A stretch of DNA of 6,208 nucleotides from positions 1-6,208 of the forward strand of contig DFEO01000054.1 of the NCBI GenBank assembly GCA_002368715.1, in the 5' to 3' direction. A model generated the notes under the pieces. The model had not been told where the DNA came from and did not search any database. It was given only the letters and a program-made list of their open reading frames with translations. Positions within the stretch are counted from its first letter, which is position 1; the number at the start of each line of letters is the position of its first letter. The position numbers were made by a program, and so were the translations under genes. The stretch is from Ruminococcus sp. UBA3800 (GTDB lineage: Bacteria; Bacillota; Clostridia; Oscillospirales; Ruminococcaceae). Below are positions 1-5,960 of the stretch, piece by piece.

Positions 1-41
1 TGCTTGTAAGGCAGATGCTCTCCCAGCTGAGCTAAACTCCC
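1..41 (-). tRNA. tRNA-Val (anticodon UAC), 5' part only, cut by window start
   Basis: The reverse strand from 41 reads as the 5' half of a tRNA: acceptor strand GGGAGTT, TA at positions 8-9, D stem GCTC/GAGC around the loop AGCTGGGA, then anticodon stem TCTGC with loop CTTACAA and the start of the 3' anticodon strand (GCA). The anticodon is TAC (bases 8-6 of the window), which reads valine codons GUA/GUG and probably other GUN by wobble. The 3' part of the anticodon stem, the variable loop, T arm and acceptor 3' strand lie outside the window. A consensus promoter sits directly upstream, so the gene probably opens a stable-RNA transcript that may carry more tRNAs outside the window. Confidence 0.95.
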
Positions 42-65
42 AAATCGTCATTTGCGACGATATTT

Positions 66-94
66 ATTATACACCAAGGCGACCCATTTGTCAA
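66..94 (-). promoter_or_regulatory. Consensus sigma-A promoter of the tRNA-Val gene
   Basis: On the minus strand a perfect -35 box TTGACA (89-94) is followed after exactly 17 bases by a perfect -10 box TATAAT (66-71). The expected start of transcription is about position 59, some 18 bases ahead of the mature tRNA 5' end at 41. The DNA just upstream of the -35 (about 95-135) is AT-rich, as expected of an UP element at a stable-RNA promoter. A short dyad ATCGTC/GACGAT (44-49 and 56-61) lies in the leader that RNase P would remove. Confidence 0.88.
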
Positions 95-144
95 GGGTTT
101 CTTGAAAATTTCTTTATGAATATATTGTTAATCCGAATTCGCCG

Positions 145-1023
145 TCAATTCTTCGCCTGTTCGGCAAGCCTGCCTATCTCCTCGGGCGTAAAATGATACT
201 TCTTTTCGCAGAACTGACAATTGACCTCGGTCCCCCCATCCTTGATAAGGTCGTTCAGATCCTTTGTCCCGAGAGAAACGAGCGCCTTTTCTACCCTGGC
301 TCTCGAACAATCGCACTTATAGCTGACCTCGAAATCATCGAGCACATTTGGTTCAAGCCCCTCAAGCCCTTTCATTGCGATGTCCTCCACAGTCATCCCG
401 GCCTTGAGCATCTCCGTCACCGACTGCATACCGTTTATATTCTTCTCAATAATGTCTATCGCTTCTTCCGGCGCAAAAGGCAGCAGCTGGATAAGAAAGC
501 CGCCTGCACAATTGACAGTCAGGTCGGGGTTCACGAGCACCCCCAGAGCGCATACGCTCGGTATCTGTTCGCTCAATGCCAGATAGCTGGTTATGTCCTC
601 TGCTATCTCGCCCGACACGATAGGCACCTGTCCGCAATAAGGCTCTTTCAGCCCGAGATCTTTAACAACGCTGAGCGTTCCCTGCGTTCCCACAGCGCCC
701 TTTACATCCAGCTTTCCCCGCTCGTTAAGAGGCAGCTCCACCACGGGGTTCTGAACATAAGCCTTGACATTTCCAAAGCTGTCCGCAACACAGATAAGCG
801 CACCCGCCGGACCGTTTCCTGCCATTCTCACAGTAACGCTGTCCTTCTCGCCTTTAAGTCCAAAGCCCAGAAGCGACGCCGCCATAGCAAGTCTTCCAAG
901 CCCTGCCGTAACGACAGCCGAGGTCCTGTGTATCTGTTCTATTCTCGAAACTATGTCCCTGCCCTCAATAGCCGAGCACACCACCGAAGCATCCTTGCTT
1001 ATCGTTCTGATTATCCTTCCCAT
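145..1023 (-). CDS. hslO: Hsp33 redox-regulated molecular chaperone
   Basis: The protein is 292 aa, the usual length of Hsp33. This cytosolic holdase is off when reduced and zinc-bound; peroxide or bleach stress with unfolding oxidises its cysteines, releases zinc and turns it on to hold unfolding proteins without ATP. The C-terminal redox switch is complete: CDC at residues 237-239 and CQFC at 269-272, fitting the family pattern CxC-x(27-32)-CxxC with 29 residues between. The N-terminal part carries typical Hsp33 core sequence such as GAVGTQGTLSVVKDLGLKEP (109-128) and GGFLIQLLP (174-182). The ATG at 1023 is preceded by AAGGGA with about 9 bases spacing. The gene lies 12 bases after bcp, so it is probably the last gene of the yerC-methyltransferase-bcp-hslO unit. 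Pairing with a peroxidase fits a joint oxidative-stress role (inference). No convincing intrinsic terminator follows the stop codon inside the 103 bases to the tRNA. Confidence 0.96.
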   Translation of the reverse strand: MGRIIRTISKDASVVCSAIEGRDIVSRIEQIHRTSAVVTAGLGRLAMAASLLGFGLKGEKDSVTVRMAGNGPAGALICVADSFGNVKAYVQNPVVELPLNERGKLDVKGAVGTQGTLSVVKDLGLKEPYCGQVPIVSGEIAEDITSYLALSEQIPSVCALGVLVNPDLTVNCAGGFLIQLLPFAPEEAIDIIEKNINGMQSVTEMLKAGMTVEDIAMKGLEGLEPNVLDDFEVSYKCDCSRARVEKALVSLGTKDLNDLIKDGGTEVNCQFCEKKYHFTPEEIGRLAEQAKN

Positions 1024-1035
1024 TTCTCTCTTCCC

Positions 1036-1497
1036 TTACATCTCAGACAAAAGCTCCAGCGTCTTTGCCGGGTCATCGGCCGCCTTCACCTTTTGTCTTG
1101 CACTTATTATCATACCGTTTTCGTCAATTATATATGTCGTTCTCACAACACCCATAGACACCTTGCCATAAAGCTTTTTCTCCTGCCAGACACCGTAGGC
1201 CTCTATCGCCTGTCTTTCGGGGTCGGAAAGGAGAATGAACGGCAGCGAGAACTTCTCTGCAAATCTCTTGTGAGAAGCCACGCTGTCCCTGCTGATGCCT
1301 ATCACCACAGCGCCCTTTTCTCTTATCAGCGGCATAAACTCGCCGTAAGCGCAGGCCTGCTTTGTGCAGCCCTGAGTGTTGTCCTTTGAATAAAAATAAA
1401 GCACCACCCTCTGACCCTTATGATCGCTCAGCGAATGAAGCTCGCCGTTCTGGTCATACAGGCAAAATCCGGGCGCCTTTGTTCCTATATCAAGCAT
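1036..1497 (-). CDS. bcp: Peroxiredoxin of the BCP/PrxQ type (thiol peroxidase)
   Basis: A 153-aa thioredoxin-fold peroxiredoxin, the normal size for Bcp/PrxQ, which reduces hydrogen peroxide and organic hydroperoxides in the cytosol using thioredoxin-type reductants. The peroxidatic cysteine is C44 in NTQGCTKQAC, and the resolving cysteine sits five residues later at C49, the arrangement of atypical 2-Cys PrxQ enzymes. A supporting arginine is in GVVRTTYIIDENG near residue 120. The active-site loop differs from the textbook PxxxTxxC: the proline before the loop is serine (YFYSKDNT) and the usual TPGC is TQGC; the catalytic Thr and Cys are kept. The ATG at 1497 is preceded by TAGGAGCGGTT, in which the stop codon of the upstream methyltransferase overlaps the ribosome binding site, so translation is probably coupled. 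hslO follows after 12 bases. Confidence 0.94.
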   Translation of the reverse strand: MLDIGTKAPGFCLYDQNGELHSLSDHKGQRVVLYFYSKDNTQGCTKQACAYGEFMPLIREKGAVVIGISRDSVASHKRFAEKFSLPFILLSDPERQAIEAYGVWQEKKLYGKVSMGVVRTTYIIDENGMIISARQKVKAADDPAKTLELLSEM

Positions 1498-1505
1498 AAC
1501 CGCTC

Positions 1506-2252
1506 CTATCTGTCCACCCTGCGGCAGACGTATAAGATCCTCTGTGAATCCTCTTTTACCGGCTCCTCGCTGAATTCATCAAACCTGCCCACAAGCTCAA
1601 AGCCGTTGGCCGAAACAAGCCGCATTATAAGCGCATCCGCAAACAGCCTCTCTGTAAAGCTCTCGGATGATCGCTGATAGCTGCCGTCCTGCTGCTCCTC
1701 AAAAAAGTCCAGCATCACAGTCACCGAGCCGTCCTCGCTCAGTTCGTTCTGCCAGGCACAGAAAAGCCCGTCCATATCAAAGCAGAACGCATTGTCCGAA
1801 AGCACCTGACGGTGCTTGTATTCAGTGTTTAAGTCAAAAATAAACATTCCGCCGTCACAGACATAGTCACTCACCGCCCTGAAGGTCTCCGCAAGAGCCT
1901 TTTCATCCGGCAGATGATTAAGGCTGTCCAGCACGCATACAACAGCGTCGGCCGCCCCCCAGAGAGAAAGCTCTCTCATATCCTGACAAAGAAAGCTCAC
2001 TTCCTCTATGCCCTCGGCCTTTTCCATAGCGGCATTGAGCATACCCTCGGAACTGTCAACGCCGATAACGTCATAACCAAACTTCGCAAGCTCCAGAGAA
2101 AGCGACCCCGTTCCGCAGGCAAGGTCAACTATCACCTCGTGCTCCGAGCCGTATTTTCTTATAAGCTTATCCGCCAGCGCCGCTATTTCAGCATATGGTA
2201 CGTTCTCCGTCAGCCTGTCATAAAATCGGGAAAATCCGCCGTATCCGCTCAT
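1506..2252 (-). CDS. Class I SAM-dependent methyltransferase, substrate unknown
   Basis: A 248-aa Rossmann-fold methyltransferase. SAM-binding motif I is VDLACGTGSLSLELA (42-56), the acidic residue that grips the ribose hydroxyls is in GVDSSEGML (64-72), a further motif is CQDMREL (89-95), and the motif IV region is DAVVCVLDSLNHL (102-114). The N-terminus (YGGFSRFYDRLTENVPY) is the form seen in YqeM-like Bacillota methyltransferases, whose substrates are mostly unknown, so I assign no substrate. No membrane segment or extra domain is visible; the C-terminal part (about 150-240) is a beta-rich insert plus the last core strands. Its ATG overlaps the stop of yerC as ATGA (2249-2252), showing tight translational coupling, and bcp starts 8 bases after its stop. 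A small-molecule substrate is more likely than DNA because no NPPY-type motif is present. Confidence 0.88.
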   Translation of the reverse strand: MSGYGGFSRFYDRLTENVPYAEIAALADKLIRKYGSEHEVIVDLACGTGSLSLELAKFGYDVIGVDSSEGMLNAAMEKAEGIEEVSFLCQDMRELSLWGAADAVVCVLDSLNHLPDEKALAETFRAVSDYVCDGGMFIFDLNTEYKHRQVLSDNAFCFDMDGLFCAWQNELSEDGSVTVMLDFFEEQQDGSYQRSSESFTERLFADALIMRLVSANGFELVGRFDEFSEEPVKEDSQRILYVCRRVDR

Positions 2253-2560
2253 TTATCGGTTTCCTGTCCCTTCATGCCGAGCCTGTCGAACACAATATTG
2301 TATCCGCCGCTTCCGTCATAGGAAAGAGAGCGGTTCACACGGCTTATCGTTGCAGTGGATGCGCCTGTCTGCGCAACTATATCATTATAAACGTGCTTCT
2401 CGGTGAGCATCTTCGCCACCTTGAAGCGCTGTGAAAGAGCCTTCAGTTCGGGGACCGTACAGAGGTCCTTGAAAAACAGCCTGCACTCCTCGACAGTTTC
2501 GAGCGTGAGCACGGCCTCGTAAAGATCGTCAAGATTTTTCACTTCGAGCTTTTCTCTCAT
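2249..2560 (-). CDS. yerC: YerC/YecD-type TrpR-family DNA-binding protein
   Basis: A 103-aa all-helical protein of the TrpR superfamily, YerC branch. The hallmark block runs from FFKDLCTVPELKALSQRF (about 29-46) through VAKMLTEKHVYNDI (48-61) to the helix-turn-helix AQTGASTATISRVNRSL (63-79), where TGASTATISR is the recognition helix region. Such proteins bind DNA as dimers. The YerC branch has been proposed from comparative genomics to control histidine metabolism in Bacillota, but nothing here tests that and no histidine genes are near. I start the gene at 2560 (MREKLEVKNL): it has AAAGGAGAG with good spacing, matches the family's N-terminus, and lies downstream of the predicted transcription start. 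An in-frame ATG at 2611 would add 17 residues but coincides with that start and has no ribosome site. The gene heads the unit with the methyltransferase, bcp and hslO. Confidence 0.92.
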   Translation of the reverse strand: MREKLEVKNLDDLYEAVLTLETVEECRLFFKDLCTVPELKALSQRFKVAKMLTEKHVYNDIVAQTGASTATISRVNRSLSYDGSGGYNIVFDRLGMKGQETDK

Positions 2561-2566
2561 AAAAAA

Positions 2567-2575
2567 CTCTCCTTT
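2567..2575 (-). promoter_or_regulatory. Shine-Dalgarno of yerC, buried in an inverted repeat
   Basis: The minus strand reads AAAGGAGAG followed by TTTTTT and the ATG at 2558-2560. This decides the yerC start. The whole site lies inside the 3' arm of the inverted repeat 2565-2652, so it would be base-paired in any RNA that also carries the upstream arm. Confidence 0.85.
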
Positions 2576-2615
2576 CATTTGCGTTTCATATTGTAAAGTG
2601 CTAAAACTCATTTAT

Positions 2616-2644
2616 ATTTTAACACATTAAATCGCAAATGTAAA
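2616..2644 (-). promoter_or_regulatory. Promoter of the yerC-methyltransferase-bcp-hslO unit
   Basis: Minus strand -35 TTTACA (2639-2644, five of six to consensus), 17-base spacer, -10 TAAAAT (2616-2621, five of six) with a TG one base ahead of the -10 (extended -10). Start of transcription is expected near 2609, giving a leader of about 49 bases before the ATG at 2560. The -35 lies in one arm of the outer inverted repeat and the -10 overlaps the inner dyad, so a protein binding there could block RNA polymerase. Confidence 0.72.
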
Positions 2645-2681
2645 GGAGAATTAAAAATGAAATATGAATATTTTCTTAATT

Positions 2682-3413
2682 TTATCTTCCTCTCGGCCTC
2701 AGAAATCCGCCAAAGGGATTGTCGCCGTCAGGCTCAACAAAGTCCTCATCCCCCGCCTCTTCCGACTCATCATTGCCGTCCCGGCCGTCATCATCGTCCT
2801 GCACAGCCTCAACAGGGCTTATCTCTGCGCCCTCGGTCAGCTCATCCAGAAGCTCACGCAGCTGCTCCACTCCCTCACCTGTCACCGCCGAGAACTCCAC
2901 ATAAGTGATATCCTCAAAGCAGGGTATCTCGTGTCTGAAAGCTTCCATGCGCTCCTCACGCTCACGCTTTTTGAGCTTATCGGCCTTTGTGAACACGATA
3001 ATGAACGGCAGGCCGCAGTCGATGTAGAAATCTATCATCGACAGGTCGTCCTTCGAGGGAGCGTGGCGCATATCTATCAGCTGGATCATAAGGTCTATCT
3101 GCCTGTTCTCGTCATTAAGATAACCGCCGATAAGAGCGTTCCACTTTTTCTTTTCAGCCTTTGAAACGCTGGCATATCCATAGCCCGGGAGGTCAACGAA
3201 ATACACATTCTCGCAGGAATAGAAGTTTATAGTCGCTGTTTTTCCCGGCACCGAGCTGACACGAGCCAGCTTTTTGCGGTTAAGAAGCTTGTTTATCAGT
3301 GATGATTTACCCACATTCGACCTGCCCGAGAACACGATCTCGGGGCGGTCGGAGGGCGGTATCTGTTCGAGCCTCCCGTAGGAAGTCGTAAACTCTGCTA
3401 AATTATAATTCAT
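2682..3413 (-). CDS. ysxC: Ribosome-biogenesis GTP-binding protein YsxC/EngB with acidic C-terminal tail
   Basis: A 243-aa TrmE-Era-type GTPase needed in Bacillus for assembly of the large ribosomal subunit. All G motifs are present: G1 GRSNVGKS (30-37), G2 with GKTATINFY (58-66), G3 DLPG (74-77), G4 TKAD (142-145) and G5 SAVTGEG (175-181). The conserved GYGYASVSK after G3 is typical of EngB. Usual family members are about 195-200 aa. This one carries about 45 extra residues (roughly 196-243) rich in Asp and Glu, including QDDDDG and ESEEAGDED, and ending in the basic FLRPRGR; the tail is probably disordered. The ATG at 3413 follows AGAGG with 6 bases spacing. It lies 10 bases after lon, the same order as lonA-ysxC in Bacillus, so the two are very likely cotranscribed. 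Confidence 0.96.
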   Translation of the reverse strand: MNYNLAEFTTSYGRLEQIPPSDRPEIVFSGRSNVGKSSLINKLLNRKKLARVSSVPGKTATINFYSCENVYFVDLPGYGYASVSKAEKKKWNALIGGYLNDENRQIDLMIQLIDMRHAPSKDDLSMIDFYIDCGLPFIIVFTKADKLKKREREERMEAFRHEIPCFEDITYVEFSAVTGEGVEQLRELLDELTEGAEISPVEAVQDDDDGRDGNDESEEAGDEDFVEPDGDNPFGGFLRPRGR

Positions 3414-3423
3414 CGTTTTCCTC

Positions 3424-5829
3424 TCAGACAGTCAGCTTTCTGCCTCTCTTCACGGGCTTTTTCTCCAAAAGCCCCAGAGGCACTCTTCCCTTTCTGTCGT
3501 CTATCAGTGCGTTGTCAAGAACGTCCTCTATCGTCTTTGCAAAAACGAAATCCAGCCCCAGCTTTACTGCGTCATCCACCTCATCCAGGTCAGGCTTGTT
3601 TGCAAATGGTATGATACAGGTCTTTATCCCTGCCTTATATGCCGCCATGGTCTTTTCACGAAGACCGCCGATAGGCAAGACCTTTCCGCTGAGGGTGATC
3701 TCGCCTGTCATTGCAACATCAGCCCTTACCTTCAGACCCGAAAGTGCCGAAATAAGACCTGTTATCATCGTCACACCTGCCGACGGGCCGTCCTTCGGAA
3801 CAGCGCCCTCAGGGGCATGAACGTGGATATCGTTCTTCTCATAGAACTCTTCATTTATATCATATTTAGCAGCAACGCTGCGGCAATAGCTGACGGCTAT
3901 CTTTGCCGACTCCTTCATAACGTCACCGAGCGAACCTGTCAGCTCCACCTTGCCTTTGCCGTCAAGCACCATGACCTCCAGCGGCATTATAACTCCGCCG
4001 ACAGCTGTCCAGGCAAGGCCGTTGACCGTACCCACGGTATCTTCCTTGGAGTAGTAGTCATCGAGATACTTCGGGTGTCCCAGATATTTTTCCAGTTCGG
4101 AGCCCTTGAAGGTAACACGCTTTGCCTCGTTCTCGACTATCTCCTTGGCAGCCTTTCTGCAAAGCGAGCCAATAGAGCGCTCCAGCTTTCTCACGCCTGC
4201 CTCTCTGGTATAGCTGTCTATAAGGCGATAGACAGCATCATTATTAAAGCGCACCAGCCTGCCGTTGAGGCCGTGCTTTTTGAGCTGTTTCTTTATAAGG
4301 TGCTCCTTGGCGATATGGAACTTTTCCTCTCTTGTATAGCTTGAAAGCTCTATGACCTCCATTCTGTCGAGCAGCGGCGGCTGAACGGTATCCAGCGTAT
4401 TGGCCGTTGTTATAAACAGAACGTTGCTGAGGTCAAACGGGACCTCTATGTAATGATCTCTGAAAGCGTTGTTCTGCTCGGAGTCTAACACCTCGAGCAT
4501 AGCGGACGAGGGGTCTCCCCTGAAGTCGTTGCTCATCTTGTCTATCTCATCGAGCAGTATAACGGGGTTCGATGTGCCTGCAAGCTTCATCGCATTGATT
4601 ATCCTGCCGGGCATAGCGCCCACATAGGTCTTTCTGTGACCTCTTATATCGCTCTCGTCCTTGACACCGCCGAGAGAAACTCTCACGAACTTGCGGTCAA
4701 GGCATCTTGCAACAGACTTAGCGATAGAGGTCTTGCCCACTCCGGGAGGTCCCACAAGGCAGATTATCTGGCCCTTTATCTCGGGTGTCAGCTGTCTTAC
4801 CGCCAGGTTTTCAAGGATCCTCTCCTTCACCTTGACCAGACCGTAGTGATCTTCATCAAGTATTTTCTGGGCCTTTGCGATATCGGCGGTCTCCTCGGTC
4901 ATTATCCCCCAGGGCAGCCCGAGAACGGTATCAAGATAAGTCCTGATGACCGAGCCCTCCTGAGACATAAGACCGACCTTTGAAAGCCTTCTCACCTCGG
5001 CACGAAGCTTCAGCTCCGTCTCCTCGGAAAGGGGCAGCTCATCTATCTTTGCGTTGAACTGGGCTATCTCGTCGATATCATCATCCTCGCCGATCTCGCC
5101 CTTCAGCGCCTTTATCTGCTCTCTTATATAGTATTCACGCTGGTTGTCCTCTATCTGTGCGTGTACCTGCTGGTGGATGTCTCTCTCGATCCTTAGCACC
5201 TCCAGCTCCCTTGCAAGGATAGTCAGAAGCGCCACAAGCTTCTCGCCGACAGAGCCTGCCTCGAGCAGCGCCTGCTTGTCGGAAAACGGCATAGGCACAT
5301 TGAACGCTATGCCCTCAAAAAGGCTCACGAGCGACTTCGAGCCCAGTATCTGATTATAAAGCTCCTGAGGCATCTTCGGAAGATACTCCGCATAGCTCTC
5401 AAAAGCGTTCATCACCTCTCTGAAAACCGCAAGCTGCTCATTGGCGCTGAGGCGCTCCCTCGAATAGTTTGAAACTCTCCTGACCATAGCCTCATAGCAG
5501 TCTTCATATTCATAAATATCCACAAGTCTTGCTTTTCTAACGCCCTCAACAAGGCATCTGTAAACGCCGCCCGAAACCTTGACTATCTGCTTTACGACAG
5601 CGATAGTTCCTATCTTGAAAAGGTCCTTTTTCTCGGGTTCCTCAACATTTATATCCTTCTGAGCGCACAGGAAAACAAGCCCGTCGGAGCCCATAGCATT
5701 CTTTATGCTCCTTACAGACCTGGCTCTTCCCACATCAAAGTGCATAGTCATTCCCGGAAAGACCACAAGGTCTCTTGTGGGGACAAACGGCATAATATTC
5801 TTCTCTTTAATATCTGTTTTGTCTGTCAT
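3424..5829 (-). CDS. lon: ATP-dependent serine protease Lon (LonA type)
   Basis: An 801-aa cytosolic AAA+ protease that unfolds and degrades damaged and some regulatory proteins as a homohexamer. In order: N-terminal substrate-binding (LAN) domain from MPFVPTRDLVVFPGM (13-27) to about 205, a coiled-coil linker with REYYIREQIKALKGEIGEDD (231-250), Walker A GPPGVGKT (360-367), Walker B ILLDEID (424-430), then the peptidase domain with catalytic Ser683 in KDGPSAG and Lys726 in GGLREK. The dyad is intact and the length is normal (about 770-810). I choose the ATG at 5829 because AAAGGA (5839-5844) lies 9 bases ahead and the protein then starts like other LonA proteins. In-frame ATGs at 5838, 5880 and 5883 would add up to 18 residues unlike the family and have poor ribosome sites. 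It leads the lon-ysxC transcript from the promoter at 5904-5932. Confidence 0.98.
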   Translation of the reverse strand: MTDKTDIKEKNIMPFVPTRDLVVFPGMTMHFDVGRARSVRSIKNAMGSDGLVFLCAQKDINVEEPEKKDLFKIGTIAVVKQIVKVSGGVYRCLVEGVRKARLVDIYEYEDCYEAMVRRVSNYSRERLSANEQLAVFREVMNAFESYAEYLPKMPQELYNQILGSKSLVSLFEGIAFNVPMPFSDKQALLEAGSVGEKLVALLTILARELEVLRIERDIHQQVHAQIEDNQREYYIREQIKALKGEIGEDDDIDEIAQFNAKIDELPLSEETELKLRAEVRRLSKVGLMSQEGSVIRTYLDTVLGLPWGIMTEETADIAKAQKILDEDHYGLVKVKERILENLAVRQLTPEIKGQIICLVGPPGVGKTSIAKSVARCLDRKFVRVSLGGVKDESDIRGHRKTYVGAMPGRIINAMKLAGTSNPVILLDEIDKMSNDFRGDPSSAMLEVLDSEQNNAFRDHYIEVPFDLSNVLFITTANTLDTVQPPLLDRMEVIELSSYTREEKFHIAKEHLIKKQLKKHGLNGRLVRFNNDAVYRLIDSYTREAGVRKLERSIGSLCRKAAKEIVENEAKRVTFKGSELEKYLGHPKYLDDYYSKEDTVGTVNGLAWTAVGGVIMPLEVMVLDGKGKVELTGSLGDVMKESAKIAVSYCRSVAAKYDINEEFYEKNDIHVHAPEGAVPKDGPSAGVTMITGLISALSGLKVRADVAMTGEITLSGKVLPIGGLREKTMAAYKAGIKTCIIPFANKPDLDEVDDAVKLGLDFVFAKTIEDVLDNALIDDRKGRVPLGLLEKKPVKRGRKLTV

Positions 5830-5838
5830 TATCCTCAT

Positions 5839-5844
5839 TCCTTT
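5839..5844 (-). promoter_or_regulatory. Shine-Dalgarno that decides the lon start
   Basis: AAAGGA on the minus strand is separated by 9 bases from the ATG at 5827-5829. It directly touches the alternative ATG at 5836-5838, so it cannot serve that start. Confidence 0.7.
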
Positions 5845-5903
5845 GTCTTTTTTACAGCCCATTAACGGGCACGAACGCATCATTTCAAAATCATTCCATT
5901 GGT

Positions 5904-5932
5904 ATTATACCATATCTGTCTGATTTTTTCAA
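5904..5932 (-). promoter_or_regulatory. Promoter of lon-ysxC
   Basis: Minus strand -35 TTGAAA (5927-5932, five of six), exactly 17 bases, and perfect -10 TATAAT (5904-5909). Transcription should begin near 5897, giving an untranslated leader of about 68 bases to the lon ATG at 5829. Such a start leaves only about 14 bases before the alternative ATG at 5883, one reason not to use it. I see no CIRCE element and no CtsR-type box here, so heat-shock control by those two known repressors is not supported. Confidence 0.85.
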
Positions 5933-5950
5933 TGTACAATTTATGTACAA
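5932..5950 (-). repeat. Tandem TTGTACAT boxes upstream of the lon promoter; possible operator
   Basis: On the minus strand the octamer TTGTACAT occurs twice (5943-5950 and 5932-5939), with starts 11 bases apart, about one helical turn. Each contains the palindrome TGTACA. The downstream copy overlaps the first base of the -35 box. Placement and phasing suit a regulator binding site, but I cannot name the regulator. Confidence 0.45.
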
Positions 5951-5960
5951 AAGAAAATGA

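Larger units (their letters stand above)
2565..2652 (-). repeat. Nested inverted repeat between ysxC and yerC; possible terminator or SD-hiding hairpin
   Basis: The outer arms are 2565-2583 and 2633-2652. The core CTCCTTT-CATTTGCG (2569-2583) matches the reverse complement of 2633-2648 apart from one extra base (2641). In minus-strand RNA the arms can form about 19 pairs with one bulged base and one G-U pair. The 49-base loop contains a second dyad, GTGCTAAAA (2598-2606) and TTTTAACAC (2617-2625), which can form nine pairs in the RNA including one G-U. The 3' arm runs straight into U6 and then the yerC ATG, so the structure resembles an intrinsic terminator for lon-ysxC whose 3' arm is also the yerC Shine-Dalgarno. 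The repeat itself is plainly visible; its function is inference. Confidence 0.7.

Noticed and set aside
193..1389. 398-codon open frame on the plus strand opposite hslO and bcp
   Set aside because: It is antisense to two clearly conserved genes, crosses their boundary, and its translation has no recognisable domain and a shadow-like mix of His, Arg, Ser and Leu. It is open because of codon bias on the other strand.
2591..2618. Possible plus-strand promoter TTGTAA-16-TATATT
   Set aside because: Both boxes are weaker than those of the minus-strand promoter in the same place, and no plausible plus-strand gene follows. AT-rich DNA gives such matches by chance.
2596..2625. CIRCE (HrcA) element near yerC because of the half-site TTAGCAC
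   Set aside because: CIRCE needs TTAGCACTC facing GAGTGCTAA. Here the half-sites face the opposite way (GTG...CAC outermost) and the second half differs.
2569..2648. Miniature transposable element (80 bp with 16-bp terminal inverted repeats)
   Set aside because: The inverted ends fit, but no target-site duplication is visible, there is no second copy in the window, and the arms contain the functional SD and -35 of yerC, which fits a regulatory origin better. A genome-wide copy search would settle it.
2657..2908. Plus-strand ORF of 83 codons with a fine AAAGGAG site and ATG
   Set aside because: The ribosome site is the mirror arm of the inverted repeat that supplies the yerC site on the other strand. 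After about 15 residues the frame runs antisense through ysxC and becomes Pro/His/Arg-rich, as a shadow does. A short leader-type peptide cannot be excluded, but nothing supports it.
5857..5870. Small hairpin GCCC/GGGC in the lon leader as a terminator or riboswitch part
   Set aside because: The stem is only 4-5 bp and is followed by an A-run, not T-run, in the minus direction; no riboswitch core is seen in the 68-base leader.
5830..5883. Longer lon starting at 5883 (819 residues)
   Set aside because: The extra N-terminal residues are unlike LonA proteins, the ribosome site is poor, and the start would lie about 14 bases from the predicted transcription start. 5829 has a proper AAAGGA.
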